A stretch of 64,000 nucleotides of DNA from contig CAWDOU010000007.1 in assembly GCA_963804055.1 (NCBI GenBank), positions 1 to 64,000 on the forward strand. Direction: 5' to 3'. Under the pieces are notes generated by a model. The model saw nothing but the letters and a program-made list of their open reading frames with translations. It was not told the origin of the DNA and searched no databases. Position numbers and translations under genes: made by a program. The first letter of the stretch is position 1. Each line of letters starts with the position of its first letter. Shown piece by piece: positions 42,141 to 50,231 of the stretch. The stretch comes from Bog-473 sp963804055 (GTDB taxonomy: Bacteria; Actinomycetota; Acidimicrobiia; Acidimicrobiales; RAAP-2).

Positions 42141-42686
42141 GTGCAAGAGCACCACTACTCCGTCGATATTGAGGCCAGCGTGGACGAGCTCTGGCAGCTC
42201 TTCTGGGCCCGCATCCCCCACACCGAGACCGGGGACGTGACGATCGACATCCTCCATCCCGGCGACGCCGTCGGCGAGGGCCTGATCCGCCACTGCACCT
42301 TCCGCGTGCCGCGTTGGCTGCTGACCGGCGGCAAGGGCCAGTCGTGGGAGTGGCTCACCGAGGTGAAGCCGAACGTCTCGTGGAAGTACAACGCCGTCGG
42401 GCGCCCACTGCTCTCCGAAGCCGAGGGCCACACTCGATTGGAGGACATCGGCAACGGGATGACGCGGGTGCACTTCTCCGAGACCTACCACGCCTTCAAC
42501 CCGCTGTTGCGTGCCCTCTTCGAGAAGCGCGTCCACGCGTTCATTTCGAAGGACAACGACCGGCTCATCAAGGACTCGCTCACCATGGGCGTGGGCTACC
42601 TGCGCAAGGCCAAGGCCAAGGCGGCGGCACAGGCGACGGACAACGATGCCGCGCCGGCCGCGCCGGCCGCCCCCGACCCGGGGTGA
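42141..42686 (+). CDS. SRPBCC-family protein
   Basis: This 181-residue START/Bet v1-like protein begins YSVDIEASVDELWQLFWARIPH, a typical first strand and helix of the fold. WEWLTEVKPNVSWKYNAVGRPL and GMTRVHFSETYHAF follow, then a long helix (LLRALFEKRVHAFISKDNDRLIKDSL) and an Ala/Lys-rich tail. Such proteins bind hydrophobic ligands; no catalytic set is apparent. The start is GTG 42141. The stop overlaps the GTG of the amidohydrolase gene as GTGA, so the two are translated together. Confidence 0.78.
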   Translation: MQEHHYSVDIEASVDELWQLFWARIPHTETGDVTIDILHPGDAVGEGLIRHCTFRVPRWLLTGGKGQSWEWLTEVKPNVSWKYNAVGRPLLSEAEGHTRLEDIGNGMTRVHFSETYHAFNPLLRALFEKRVHAFISKDNDRLIKDSLTMGVGYLRKAKAKAAAQATDNDAAPAAPAAPDPG

Positions 42687-43498
42687 CGGTCGTCGACCTC
42701 TGGGTCAACGCCCTCAGCGGCAAAGCCGCGGCGGCCTTCATGGGCCAGGCCGGCAACGAGGGCATCCCCGAGCTCCTCGGGGGCGATCTGGCGTCGTCCT
42801 CCACACTGCAGCACGTGCTCGTCGCCATGGACGCCTGTGGCGTCGACGTGGGCGTGCTCGCCGCGGGCATCGCGTCGGAGGACACGGGGCCACTGCTCAA
42901 TGCGGTGGCCGCCTACCCGGACCGCCTCCGCGTCGCGCTGACCGTCGACCGCGCCGAGCGCCCCGTGCAACAGGTCACGCGCCTGCGCGCCCTGGCCGAG
43001 CACCCGGCCGTCGTGCTGGTGCGGGTCACGCCCCTGGTGGAGCAGTACCCGCTCAACGACAAGCTGTACTACCCCGTGTACGCCACCTGCGCCGAGCTCG
43101 GCCTGCCGGTGTCGATCAACGTCGGCATCCCCGGCCCCCGCGTGCGCTCGGCCTGCCAGCACCCCGAGCTCCTCGAGGACGTGCTCATCGACTTCAAGGG
43201 GCTGACGGTGATCGGCGCCCACATGGGCCACCCCTACGAGGGCCTGCTGATGCAGTACATGCTGAAGTGGCCGGACCTCTACCTCTCCAACTCGGCTTAC
43301 CTGGCCAAGTACATGGACCCGGCGCTCGTCGCGTTCATGGACTCGAAGCGCGGCATGGGCCGGGTCCTCTTCGCGTCGGATCACCCCTTCCTGCCCATGG
43401 AGCGGGCGGTGGCCGCCGCGCGTGATCTGCCTCTCTCCGACGCGGCGGCCGAGGCGTACCTCGGCGGCACGGCCGTCCGACTCCTGCACCTCGACTGA
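42683..43498 (+). CDS. amidohydrolase 2-family protein
   Basis: This 271-residue TIM-barrel protein is of the amidohydrolase 2 (PF04909) type. VVDLWVNALSG stands in place of the usual DxHxH first metal motif. Then come LRVALTVDRAERPVQQVTRLRAL, LGLPVSINVGIPGPR, GLTVIGAHMGHPYEGLLMQYMLKWPDLYLSNSAYLAKY and VLFASDHPFLPMERAV, with the conserved Ser-Asp-His-Pro end. The first histidine pair is missing, so metal binding may be reduced and the reaction may be a decarboxylation or hydrolysis; the family does both. The GTG at 42683 is coupled to the SRPBCC gene. Confidence 0.8.
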   Translation: MTVVDLWVNALSGKAAAAFMGQAGNEGIPELLGGDLASSSTLQHVLVAMDACGVDVGVLAAGIASEDTGPLLNAVAAYPDRLRVALTVDRAERPVQQVTRLRALAEHPAVVLVRVTPLVEQYPLNDKLYYPVYATCAELGLPVSINVGIPGPRVRSACQHPELLEDVLIDFKGLTVIGAHMGHPYEGLLMQYMLKWPDLYLSNSAYLAKYMDPALVAFMDSKRGMGRVLFASDHPFLPMERAVAAARDLPLSDAAAEAYLGGTAVRLLHLD

Positions 43499-43527
43499 CG
43501 AGCGGCTCCTCCGGGTACGGTCTCGTC

Positions 43528-44382
43528 GTGGACCTCGGACGCATCGGAGTCTGGTGGAGCGGATCGTGGCGGGACCCCGGCGACGGCGCACGGAGCGTCG
43601 CCGCCGAGCTCGAGTCCCTCGGCTACGGGACGTTGTGGTCGTCCGGGCGCTTCGACCCCGGCCTGTCCCCGCACTTCGAGAGACTGCTCGCCGCGACCGA
43701 GCATGTGGTCGTGGCCAGTGGCATCGTCAGCATCTGGACGGGAGACCCCGAGGTCGTCGGGCCCGCAGTCGACGCGCTCGAGGACGCCTACGCGGACCGC
43801 TTCCTGCTCGGGATCGGCACCAGTCACGGACCGATCGTGCCCGACTACAGCCGGCCCTATTCGAAGATGGTGGCGTACCTCGATGCGCTCGACGCCCTGG
43901 TCCCGCCGGTTCCGGCAACACGCCGCGTCCTGGCCGCCCTCGGGCCGCGCATGCTGGAATTGGCCGCGGCGCGCGCCGCCGGCGCCCATCCCTATTTCGT
44001 GCCGGTGGAGCACACGGCCCGGGCCCGCTCCATCCTCGGCCCCGCCCCGCTGCTGGCGCCGGAGGTGGCTGTCGTCCTCGAGACCGATCCGGTCCGCGCC
44101 CGTGAGCTGGCCCGGGGGTACGCCGCCACCTACCTCAGCCTGCCGAACTACACCCAGAACCTGCGCACGTTCGGCTTCGGCGACGACGACATCGGCGGGG
44201 GCGGCAGCGACCGGCTGATCGACGCGGTGATCCCGTGGGGCGATGCCCACACGGTGGCGGCGGCCGTCCGGGCCCACCACGATGCCGGGGCGGACCACGT
44301 CTGCGTGCAGGTCGTCGCCGGGCGCCAGGACTTCCCGCTGGCCGAGTACCGGGAGCTGGCGCAGGTCCTCTTCGGCCGCTGA
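43528..44382 (+). CDS. LLM-class F420-dependent oxidoreductase (TIGR03620-like)
   Basis: This 284-residue luciferase-like protein has IGVWWSGSWRDPGDGARSVAAELESLGYGTLWSSGRFDPG at the N terminus. Then come HVVVASGIVSIWTGDPEVVGPAVDALEDAYADRFLLGIGTSH, LAALGPRMLELAAARAAGAHPYFVPVEHTARAR, and a C-terminal HHDAGADHVCVQVV. The pattern resembles TIGR03620 proteins, which are found in F420-using actinobacteria. It starts at GTG 43528, 29 bases after the amidohydrolase stop, so it may belong to the same message. The substrate is unknown. Confidence 0.83.
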   Translation: MDLGRIGVWWSGSWRDPGDGARSVAAELESLGYGTLWSSGRFDPGLSPHFERLLAATEHVVVASGIVSIWTGDPEVVGPAVDALEDAYADRFLLGIGTSHGPIVPDYSRPYSKMVAYLDALDALVPPVPATRRVLAALGPRMLELAAARAAGAHPYFVPVEHTARARSILGPAPLLAPEVAVVLETDPVRARELARGYAATYLSLPNYTQNLRTFGFGDDDIGGGGSDRLIDAVIPWGDAHTVAAAVRAHHDAGADHVCVQVVAGRQDFPLAEYRELAQVLFGR

Positions 44383-44406
44383 GGGGGCCGCTCCCTGGGG
44401 CGGGGC

Positions 44407-44835
44407 CTATCCCGGCCGCACCTCCATCCCCATCGACTGTGTCACCACCTGTGCGCCGGAGGCGATGCTCGCCGCGGCGGCGGGGGTGGCGGACGGAGGA
44501 GCCGGTTCCAGGCAGGTCCCCGCTCCCTGGGGCGCTCCCGCCGGTCCGCCGGTCGCGACGGCAGGCAGCGGCTGAATGGTCGCGGCGCAGGAGGTCACGC
44601 TCGCGCCGTGCGGGCCGGCCGCCGGTGCCACACGGTGGTGGGGCGCTCCCGATGCGGCCGGCCATCCGATGGACGCGCTCACCGGACCGGCGACGAGCAT
44701 GGCGCCGAGGAGCAGCGGGGGGATCCACAGCGTGGCGCGCAGCAGGACGCCGGCTGCGCCGTGCACACGGCTCCGCGCACGCGTCGCGTCCTGCCTGGCG
44801 CGTGCTTCCTTGCTGCCCTGCTGGCGCGTCGACAC
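44407..44835 (-). CDS. hypothetical small membrane-anchored or exported protein
   Basis: This 142-residue protein has a basic cytoplasmic start (about 30 residues with many Arg), one hydrophobic segment (LLRATLWIPPLLLGAMLVAGPVSASIG, near 32-57), and an Ala/Pro/Gly-rich outer part with two cysteines about 25 residues apart. It could be a signal anchor or a long signal peptide cut after VSA. The GTG at 44835 has GGAGGG about 7 bases before it. No family is recognised. It lies alone between the LLM and rdgB genes. Confidence 0.5.
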   Translation of the reverse strand: MSTRQQGSKEARARQDATRARSRVHGAAGVLLRATLWIPPLLLGAMLVAGPVSASIGWPAASGAPHHRVAPAAGPHGASVTSCAATIQPLPAVATGGPAGAPQGAGTCLEPAPPSATPAAAASIASGAQVVTQSMGMEVRPG

Positions 44836-44972
44836 GGGTGCCCTCCGGAACCGGGATCACCCTCCCTATCGACATCCGGTCCGCCGCCCTTGAACGTGGG
44901 CCCCTCAGCCGTTCACCTCGTGCCTGCGCCGGTCCAGGCGGACACCGGGACCGGCCCTGCGATCCGGCAGCC

Positions 44973-45608
44973 CTACTGCGCGTCGTCGCGTCGCCGGGCC
45001 AGCTCGGCGGCGAGGGCCCGGAAAGCACGGCCGCGGTGCGACACGGCGTTCTTCTCGTGCGGCTGCATTTCGGCGAAGGTGCGCCCGTCCCCACCGTCGG
45101 GCACGAAGACCGGGTCGTAGCCGAACCCGTTGCTGCCCCGCGGCTCGACGGAGATCGTCCCGGGCAGCACACCTTCCGTCCAGACCTCCGACCCGTCGGG
45201 AAACGCGACGAGGGCGACCGTCTTGAAGCGGGCCCGTCGTGCGCCGCCACCGTCCTCGCACGCCGCCAGCTCGCGCAGCAGCTTGGCCACGTTGTCGGCG
45301 TAGGTCGCCGACTCGCCGGCGTAGCGGGCCGAGTAGACGCCGGGCTCGCCGCCCAGGGCTTCGACCTCCAGCCCGGTGTCATCGGCCACCGCCGCCGCCT
45401 GTGTCGCGGTCGCCAGGGCACGCGCCTTCAATCGGGCATTGCCGACGAGCGTGTCGGCGTCCTCCACGACCTCGGGGACGTCGTCGGGCCGTGGCACGAG
45501 CTCCACCGGCAGGACCGCCGACAACACCGCCACGATCTCCTTGACCTTGTCGGGATTGGCCGACGCCAGCACGAGCCGGAGCGGTGGGGTCCCGCCCGGG
45601 CCGCTCAT
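44973..45608 (-). CDS. rdgB: non-canonical purine NTP pyrophosphatase (RdgB/HAM1)
   Basis: This 211-residue enzyme hydrolyses dITP, ITP and XTP to keep deaminated purines out of nucleic acids. It has LVLASANPDKVKEIVAVL at the N terminus and GNARLKARALATATQAAAVADDTGLEVEALGGEPGVYSARYAG, with the metal-binding DDTG, in the middle. ISVEPRGSNGFGYDPVFVPDGG, the substrate-specificity block, follows, and HEKNAVSHRGRAFRAL ends it. All catalytic blocks are intact. The start overlaps the stop of rph (ATGA, 45605-45608), the common actinobacterial rph-rdgB pair. Confidence 0.95.
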   Translation of the reverse strand: MSGPGGTPPLRLVLASANPDKVKEIVAVLSAVLPVELVPRPDDVPEVVEDADTLVGNARLKARALATATQAAAVADDTGLEVEALGGEPGVYSARYAGESATYADNVAKLLRELAACEDGGGARRARFKTVALVAFPDGSEVWTEGVLPGTISVEPRGSNGFGYDPVFVPDGGDGRTFAEMQPHEKNAVSHRGRAFRALAAELARRRDDAQ

Positions 45609-46357
45609 CGCTTCGGAGGCGCCTCGGCCAGCACGGCCTCTTGCATGCCGGTCAGCTCCTCAATGCCGCCCTCGGCCAGGCCGAGCAGCGTGTCCAGCTC
45701 CCCCCGGGTGAAGGCCATCCCCTCGGCGGTGCCCTGCACCTCCACGAAACGCGCCGACCCGGTCATGACGACGTTCATGTCGACCTCGGCCCGCGAGTCC
45801 TCGACGTAGGGCAGATCGAGCATCGGCACGCCGTCGATGATGCCCACCGAGACCGCCGCCACCGAATCGGTGAGCGGATGCGTGCTGATGGTGCCCGCCT
45901 GGACCAGCCGGGTGCAGGCGTCGTGCAGCGCGACGTACGCGCCGCAGATGGACGCCGTGCGGGTACCGCCGTCGGCCTGCAGCGCATCGCAGTCGACGGT
46001 GATCTGCACCTCGCCCAGCGTCACGAGGTCGCACACGGCGCGCAGCGAGCGGGCGATCAGCCGTTGGATCTCCTGGGTCCGCCCGGACTGCTTGCCCTTG
46101 GCCGCCTCCCGCGAGGCCCGTTCGGGCGTCGAGCCCGGCAGCATGGAGTACTCGGCGGTCACCCAGCCGCGACCGGTGCCCCGCATCCAGGGTGGAACCC
46201 GCTCCTCCACCGACGCCGTGCAGAGCACCTTGGTCTGCCCGAAGGTCACCAGCACCGAGCCCGGCGCCATCACCGTGTAGTCACGCTCGAAGCGCACGGG
46301 CCGTAGCTCGTCCAGGGCGCGCCCGTCCTGTCGCGCCGTCCGGGGATCCCCGCTCAC
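45605..46357 (-). CDS. rph: ribonuclease PH
   Basis: This 250-residue phosphorolytic 3'-5' exoribonuclease trims tRNA precursors. Family blocks are PVRFERDYTVMAPGSVLVTFGQTKVLCTASVEERVPPWMRGTGRGWVTAEYSMLPGST, with RTQEIQRLIARSLRAVCDL, then TVDCDALQADGGTRTASICGAYVAL, with the phosphate-site GGTRTA. The GTG at 46357 is chosen because GGGAGGA lies eight bases upstream; a GTG at 46372 is the longer option. The GTG start and coupling to rdgB put both in one operon. Confidence 0.95.
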   Translation of the reverse strand: MSGDPRTARQDGRALDELRPVRFERDYTVMAPGSVLVTFGQTKVLCTASVEERVPPWMRGTGRGWVTAEYSMLPGSTPERASREAAKGKQSGRTQEIQRLIARSLRAVCDLVTLGEVQITVDCDALQADGGTRTASICGAYVALHDACTRLVQAGTISTHPLTDSVAAVSVGIIDGVPMLDLPYVEDSRAEVDMNVVMTGSARFVEVQGTAEGMAFTRGELDTLLGLAEGGIEELTGMQEAVLAEAPPKR

Positions 46358-46479
46358 GTCCTGTCCTCCCACTGCACTCCTCCCGGTCTGCCTCTCGGCC
46401 CAGTCACGTCGACAACCTAGGCGACGTCGTTGCCCTGCCCGACCTGCGAATCCATGACGTGGAAGCCCTGATCAACTCC

Positions 46480-47388
46480 TCACGACGCGGACGCCTCGAG
46501 GACGTGCCGGAGACCCATCTCCAACGTGGAATGGGAGAAGGCGAACCCGCTCGCTTCCAGGACCGACGGCTGCACCCGAGCACTGGTGAAGAGCAGCGAG
46601 TCCGCCAGCTCCGACCCCAGCAGCAGCCTCGGGCCGAACCTGGGTACAGGGAACAGGGCCGGCCTGGAGAGCGCATCGCCGAGGAGCCGCGTGAACTGGC
46701 GATTGGTGACCGGATTCGGCGCCACCACGTTCACCGGGCCGCGTACGTCGTTCTCCAGCAGCCACCCGAGAGCCCGGATCTCGTCATCGATGGTGATCCA
46801 GCTCCACCACTGGGCACCGGATCCGAACCTTCCGCCCAGGCCGAGCCTGAACAGCGGCAGCATCTTGGGCAGCGCGCCGCCCTCCCTGCTGAGCACAAGG
46901 CCCGTCCGGGCGCACGCCACCCGGACGCCAGCCTCAGCGGCGGGTGCGGTTTCGGCCTCCCAGCGGACGCAGAGCGATGCGAGGAAGTCGTCACCCGGTG
47001 CGCTCTGCTCGGTGAGGATCTCGTCGCCGCGGTCGCCGTAGAACCCGATGGCCGATGCGCTCACCAGTACCCGAGGACCCCGGTCCAGGCCGGCCAACGC
47101 ACCCGCGAGCAACGCCGTGGAACGGGTACGGCTCTCGACGAGCACACGTTTGCGGGACTCGGTCCAGCGGCCGTCGCCGATACCTGCCCCGGCCAGGTGG
47201 ACGACCGCGTCGGCGCCTTCGAGGCCACGAGCATCGATCGTGCCCTCCTCCGGGTCCCAGGAGAGCGCTTCCTCACCCGGTCGGACCTGGCGGCGCACGA
47301 CCCTCACGACGTGGTGGCCGACACGTTCGAGTTGGCGACACAACGGTTGACCGATGGCGCCGCTCGATCCCGTGACCACGACCCGCAT
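46480..47388 (-). CDS. TIGR01777-family NAD-dependent epimerase/dehydratase
   Basis: This 302-residue extended SDR has the cofactor motif VVVTGSSGAIGQPLCRQLERVGH, then SWDPEEGTIDARGLEGADAVVHLAGAGIGDGRWTESRKRVLVESR, the typical TIGR01777 (SulA-like, yfcH) opening. VLVSASAIGFYGDRGDEILTEQSAPGDDFLASLCVRWE and RTGLVLSREGGALPKMLPLFRLGLGGRFGSG follow. The C terminus has the family DUF1731 stretch (ALSRPALFPVPRFGPRLLLG). The function is poorly defined. It is monocistronic; the 122-base gap to rph shows nothing further. Confidence 0.87.
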   Translation of the reverse strand: MRVVVTGSSGAIGQPLCRQLERVGHHVVRVVRRQVRPGEEALSWDPEEGTIDARGLEGADAVVHLAGAGIGDGRWTESRKRVLVESRTRSTALLAGALAGLDRGPRVLVSASAIGFYGDRGDEILTEQSAPGDDFLASLCVRWEAETAPAAEAGVRVACARTGLVLSREGGALPKMLPLFRLGLGGRFGSGAQWWSWITIDDEIRALGWLLENDVRGPVNVVAPNPVTNRQFTRLLGDALSRPALFPVPRFGPRLLLGSELADSLLFTSARVQPSVLEASGFAFSHSTLEMGLRHVLEASAS

Positions 47389-47426
47389 ATTCGTCGCAGC
47401 CTAGGTGCCCCCGTGCCAATCGACTC

Positions 47427-47672
47427 GTGCCGCGTCCGTCCGTGGTTGCGGTCATCGGGATCCTCGTCGGGGTCCCCGCGGGGATCATCGTCGGTCGCTG
47501 GCTGTGGATCGTCTTCGCCAAAGCGATCAACGCCGTCCCCTCCCCCTCCGTGTCCGTCGTCGACGTCGTCGGGGTCGCCCTCGGAACGCTTGTGCTGGCG
47601 AATCTGGCGGCACTCATTCCGAGCCGGATGGCGGCCCGCACCCCGACGGCCTTGGTGTTGAGGGCCGAGTAA
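47427..47672 (+). pseudogene. C-terminal remnant of an FtsX/MacB-type ABC permease
   Basis: This 81-residue fragment has two membrane helices (VVAVIGILVGVPAGIIVGRWLWIVF and VVDVVGVALGTLVLANLAALIP) and ends SRMAARTPTALVLRAE. That ending is the standard C terminus of large FtsX-like permeases, which are normally 400-800 residues. The upstream part of the gene is missing: the epimerase gene ends its non-coding side 38 bases before it on the other strand. It is therefore most likely a truncated leftover from a deletion or rearrangement, with no visible start signals of its own. Confidence 0.7.
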
Positions 47673-47683
47673 GGCATCGGCTG

Positions 47684-48118
47684 TCAGTTGCCGTGGGCGA
47701 AGGCCTCCGGGTACGAGTGGGTGGAGATCTCGAGCGCGGCGTCCACGTCGCGGTAGGTCTTGAACTCAATGACGTTGCCGCTGGGGTCGACGATCTTGGC
47801 CTTGGTCTGCTCGGTGGATCGCCCCTGGTCGTCGGTCGAGACCGGCACCAGCCACGCGACACCGCTCGCCGTGAGGCGCGCCGTCATGGCGTCGAAGTCG
47901 TCGCGGCTGAGCGTGACACCGAAGTGACGCGAGCCGTCGGCTCGCATGTCGGCCACCTCGTCCGGGCGGTCCTGCAGCGTGATCTGCATGCCGAAGAACC
48001 ATACGTCGGCGAACCCGCTCCGGGCACGGGCCGGCTGGCAGCCGAGCGTGTGCACGTAGAAGTCACGCGCCTCGTCGATGTCTCGTACCGGGATGGAGAG
48101 ATGGAGGATGGGCTGCAC
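47684..48118 (-). CDS. VOC-family (glyoxalase/dioxygenase fold) protein
   Basis: This 144-residue protein has the VOC fold. ILHLSIPVRDIDEARDFYVHTLGCQPARAR is the first beta-alpha-beta-beta half with a metal-type His near residue 6. HFGVTLSRDDFDAMTARLTASGVAWLVP and AKIVDPSGNVIEFKTY, with the final Glu ligand, form the second half. The set His/His/Glu is kept, so a metal-dependent activity is possible; the substrate is unknown. It follows the FtsX remnant in convergent orientation. Confidence 0.82.
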   Translation of the reverse strand: MQPILHLSIPVRDIDEARDFYVHTLGCQPARARSGFADVWFFGMQITLQDRPDEVADMRADGSRHFGVTLSRDDFDAMTARLTASGVAWLVPVSTDDQGRSTEQTKAKIVDPSGNVIEFKTYRDVDAALEISTHSYPEAFAHGN

Positions 48119-48140
48119 ACGGCCAGCCTACGAGGGTCGA

Positions 48141-50162
48141 CTACGCGGCGCGGCCGCCCGCAAAGAGGACGCAGCGGGCCATCGTCATCGGCTTCTGGCG
48201 CTCGCCCGGCGTCGCCGCGAAGGCCCGGCACGTCGAGAGTGGGATCCCGGTCACGGGCGCCGCCAGTGCCTGTCCCGGCGCCACCTTCCACACCCAGGCC
48301 CGCTGCTCGAAGACCGGCGCCGTGCCGAGCGCGGCGGTCAGGAATCCCGACGCGTAGACCGGGTCGCGACTGGCGCCGGTGACCACCACCTGGTCCACCC
48401 GCCAGGACCGCAGGGCGGTGCGGACGGTCGCCAGCTGGGCGTTGCTCCCCGCCGGCAGGGCGGTGCCACCGATGGTCAGGTCGGTCAGTATCCGCCGGGC
48501 CGACCCCGGCGCACCCGCTCCGACCGGCCCCCCGAAAGCGTTGGGTGTCTTGAGCGCGGCACCGGCCAGGCGGAAGCGCATGCCCTGCATGGCCTGCCAC
48601 AGCATCGGCTGCGACGAGCCCGAGACGGCGAAGGGAACCGTGAGGACGACGTTGCCCGCCGGCGGGCGTGTCGCCGCATCACGGAGGTACGGGGGCGTGT
48701 GGACCCGCACCACCCGCAGAGGCGCGTCGTAGGTCTTGAACACCGGCGTCAGCGCCACGAGCGCCACGGCCACGGTGGCCACGCCGGTCAGCGCACCCCA
48801 GTGCCTGGTGATCCATGCGGCGGGACGCCGCTGCGCACCGTGCAGGGCATCGAGGCCCACCGCGATCAGGAAGGCCAGGGGCAGGGTGAGGAGCGGGACG
48901 AACTGATCCGGCAGGATCTCCCTCAGGACCGGCAGCATGGAGAGCTCGTGCCACGGCAGCCAGGGGTGCCCGAGCCACGCCGGCCCGCTGATGAGGTAGG
49001 CCCCCAGCGCCAGCCAGAAGGTGGCGGCGGCCAGGAGGACGAGCATCCAGGTCAGCGGGCGCCGACGCCCGGCGACCAGCGCTCCCAACCCGGCCAGGGC
49101 CACGCCCCAGCCGACGTAGTCGGGCGGCGGTCCGGCGCGGCCGAGGTACCCGGCGTAGCGGGCCAGACCGGTTGCCGGCGCCCCGTACGCCCCCGACGCC
49201 AGGAGTCCGGCGAGCGGGACTCCCGAGATCGGCGCCAGCACGAACAGGACGCCGGTGACGGCTTGCGGCCCGGCCAACCCGTACCAGGTGGGATAGGCCA
49301 GCAGCACCACCGTCACGCCCGCGCCGAGTGCCAGCGCGGGAAGTGCGTGCCCGGCGCGCGGGCGCAGTTGCCGCCACCCCACCACCGCGGCCGCCAGCAG
49401 CCCGGCCGCGGCCAACAGGAGGCACATCACCAGGATCTCGGGAGAGATGAAGAACTGGACGACCAGCAACGCCGCGAGGAGCAGGCCGTCGCGTCGGACC
49501 GAGTGCTCCTGGCGGATCACGATCTCGTGCAGCGTGGTGAAGAGGAAGGGAGGGATGACGAGGATGCTCACCGACACGTGCCCGAAGGTGATCGAGGTGA
49601 CGAGCGCCGCCGAGTAGCCGAACACCAGTGCGGCCGGGATGGCGCCCGCCTTCCACGTGACGAGCGGGCGGATGGCAGCGAAGCAGGCCCAGGCACTGAG
49701 GGCGGGGGCGAGCGTGAGCGCGACGTTGGTCGCGGTGACCGGACCGAAGAGCCAGGTGACCGGGGCGAGTACCACGCCGACCAGCGGCCCCGACGTGTTC
49801 GAGAGCAGGTTGGCGCCGTGGGGGACGTTGACGGCACCCGAGAAGACGATGCTGTGCAGGTGGCTCATGGCCCACGCGGGCCAGGCCATGAACCAGACCT
49901 CTTGCGCCGGGTCGCCGCAGCCGCAGGTCAGGACAGACGACGGGTGACCCGACCAGACGTGCCACCAGAGAATGACGGCGGGCACGCTGAAGCAGGCGAG
50001 CGCCACAACGTGGAAGCACACGGTGCGCAGGCTCCACAGGCCGCTGCCAGATTCGGCCGGCGGACCCGAAGGCACCGCGCCCGCCCCCGGCTCCCGCCCG
50101 CCGGTGTCGCTCGGGATGTCGTCGTGCACGGGGTGCGCCGACACGTCCATCCCACTTGTCAT
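48141..50162 (-). CDS. large polytopic membrane protein (YfhO/GT-C-like)
   Basis: This 673-residue protein has about 12 hydrophobic helices and an extracytoplasmic C-terminal part of about 190 residues. A first helix at residues 38-60 is followed by DPAQEVWFMAWPAWAMSHLHSIVFSGAVNVPHGANLLSNTSGP, an acidic-plus-aromatic loop reminiscent of GT-C glycosyltransferases. Later comes LPWHELSMLPVLREILPDQFVPLLTLPLAFLIAVGLDAL, much as in YfhO-like proteins. The C-terminal region has NVVLTVPFAVSGSSQPMLWQAMQGMRF. A role in glycan or lipid-linked sugar transfer is possible; the family is not certain. An ATG 12 bases inside (50150) is an equal start option. Confidence 0.65.
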   Translation of the reverse strand: MTSGMDVSAHPVHDDIPSDTGGREPGAGAVPSGPPAESGSGLWSLRTVCFHVVALACFSVPAVILWWHVWSGHPSSVLTCGCGDPAQEVWFMAWPAWAMSHLHSIVFSGAVNVPHGANLLSNTSGPLVGVVLAPVTWLFGPVTATNVALTLAPALSAWACFAAIRPLVTWKAGAIPAALVFGYSAALVTSITFGHVSVSILVIPPFLFTTLHEIVIRQEHSVRRDGLLLAALLVVQFFISPEILVMCLLLAAAGLLAAAVVGWRQLRPRAGHALPALALGAGVTVVLLAYPTWYGLAGPQAVTGVLFVLAPISGVPLAGLLASGAYGAPATGLARYAGYLGRAGPPPDYVGWGVALAGLGALVAGRRRPLTWMLVLLAAATFWLALGAYLISGPAWLGHPWLPWHELSMLPVLREILPDQFVPLLTLPLAFLIAVGLDALHGAQRRPAAWITRHWGALTGVATVAVALVALTPVFKTYDAPLRVVRVHTPPYLRDAATRPPAGNVVLTVPFAVSGSSQPMLWQAMQGMRFRLAGAALKTPNAFGGPVGAGAPGSARRILTDLTIGGTALPAGSNAQLATVRTALRSWRVDQVVVTGASRDPVYASGFLTAALGTAPVFEQRAWVWKVAPGQALAAPVTGIPLSTCRAFAATPGERQKPMTMARCVLFAGGRAA

Positions 50163-50231
50163 CGTCGGTGAGCGTACCGCCGGGGCCTCGCCGCCCGAGG
50201 GGCTCCCGAGCGCTTCGTATGATTCGACATC

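Noticed and set aside
48078..50171. 697-codon plus-strand frame opposite the large membrane protein gene
   Set aside because: It is an antisense shadow, highly charged and repetitive, while the minus strand gives a coherent polytopic membrane protein.
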